NCBI RefSeq assembly: GCF_003589595.1
Contig: NW_020654229.1
Coordinates: 5,176,987 to 5,240,986 of the forward strand
Origin: Hyposmocoma kahamanoa
Taxonomy: Eukaryota > Arthropoda > Insecta > Lepidoptera > Cosmopterigidae
Direction of reading: 5' to 3'
DNA length: 64,000 nt
In this document: piece after piece, positions 63,388-64,000 of the stretch
Layout of the letters: each line of letters starts with the position of its first letter
How positions within the stretch are numbered: the stretch's first letter is position 1
Position numbers and translations under genes: made by a program
Notes under the pieces: generated by a model
The model's input: only the letters and a program-made list of their open reading frames with translations
Databases searched by the model: none
What the model was told of the DNA's origin: nothing

Positions 63388-63719
63388 TTGTTAAATTACA
63401 TATCAAATGTAATTTGTGTCTTAAAAATCTTTAAGTGCCTTCAAATTAGATCTAATAGAAGCGCTTTGGTAATTGTTAGTTCATTAATTGTGTCTGCAAA
63501 GGTAGCGCGCGTGTCACGACAGTGGCGTTGCAACTGCACTTTTATATGTAGCATGGAAATTAGTAGTAACATCAAGTGACATGAACAAGTGAGTGAGGAG
63601 ATGAACAAGTCGTGCGCCTGATGGCAAGCTACAAGCCTGTCCATAACAGTTACAATGCCATTCAGAAATTCAAATCGCAAAATCTGAGGGGCGCCGCCAC
63701 TGCGCCTGTCACCCTGAGA
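63388..63719 (+). repeat. Second copy of the 26790-27140 segment plus family C (minus)
   Basis: ACATATCAAATGTAATTTGT to AGTAACATCAAGTGACATGA as at 26790-27010, then a minus-strand family C 3' half (GAACAAGTCGTGCGCCTGAT to CCTGTCACCCTGAGA). A short tandem (GAACAAGTGAGTGAGGAGAT) marks the join. Confidence 0.7.
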
Positions 63720-64000
63720 GCGCGTTCCCACTATATCGTGACGACAGATTGTCGTGCAGTTTACAGTGTCGTGGCTTGTATATTTAAATGAAGTTGTTCA
63801 TATATAGCACGACACGGTTAAACGTCGTTCACGATGTTTTATCTTTACAACGACAAACTGTGTGTCACAGTGGGAACAGCTAGAACGACAGTCGTCAGAC
63901 GATAAAAAATCGTCCACGACAGATAGTCGTGATATGGGAATAGGCTAGACACGACAGTCGTCCAACGATAATAAATCGTGACGACATAGTGGGAACGCGC
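63720..64000. mobile_element. MITE ending exactly at the window edge
   Basis: The left end GCGCGTTCCCACTAT and right end ATAGTGGGAACGCGC are perfect inverted repeats. The interior is built from ACGACAGTCGTC-like sub-repeats in both directions. It inserted into the family C repeat at CACCCTGAGA. The right flank lies outside the window, so the duplication cannot be checked. Confidence 0.85.

Overview
The window is AT-rich, gene-poor animal nuclear DNA. It has intron-type splice signals, a processed ribosomal-protein pseudogene, non-LTR retrotransposon tails, tRNA-derived SINEs and many MITEs. The repeat mix (for example the family starting ACCGACTTCAAAAAAGG, called E here) looks like Lepidoptera; that is inference from repeat types, not a database result. 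There is one 400-base assembly gap (13224-13623). No prokaryotic operon, CRISPR array or rRNA gene was seen.

The standout is a complete Transib (RAG1-like) DNA transposon at 28261-31167, minus-strand coding. It has CACNGTG ends, a perfect 5-bp CAGCG target duplication inside a split SINE, and a transposase frame of about 650 codons. All the recognisable catalytic and zinc residues are present; the one visible lesion is an in-frame TGA. The two ends carry the same subterminal motif at unequal distances from the terminal heptamer (24 versus 14 nt), reminiscent of asymmetric V(D)J recombination signals. A second notable element is a 378-bp MITE at 59577-59954 with an 8-bp duplication and a THAP zinc-finger start, inserted into another transposon. 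It looks like a P-superfamily relic.

Layout. 1-7000: repeats and 5'-truncated LINE tails. 7077-7523: a small secreted-protein exon. 7600-28200: nested MITEs, SINEs and LINE pieces, including the gap. 28216-31340: SINE split by Transib. 31370-35780: repeats. 35789-36213: RpS23 processed pseudogene. 36384-56345: repeats, two minisatellites, a 125-bp tandem array and hAT MITEs. 56796-57437: one internal exon of an unplaced host gene on the plus strand. 57600-64000: repeats, the THAP-bearing MITE, RTE-type LINE tails and a MITE ending exactly at the window edge.

Repeat family labels: A, tRNA-derived SINE with A box near GTGGCCGAACGG; B, tRNA-derived SINE with TGGCTTAGTTGG; G, tRNA-derived SINE with TAGCCTAATGG; C, about 300-bp repeat ending in an A-rich tail (ACTTGATATTATAAAAAA); E, about 300-340-bp repeat with ACCGACTTCAAAA inverted ends; FR, 155-195-bp retroposon-like repeat (GTTCTTAGGTTTTCGCGATT) with 10-13-bp duplications; hAT-N1 and hAT-N2, MITEs with 8-bp duplications. 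The host genes here are fragments, so no pathway or gene cooperation can be read from them. The relations that can be read are transposon nesting and relative insertion order.
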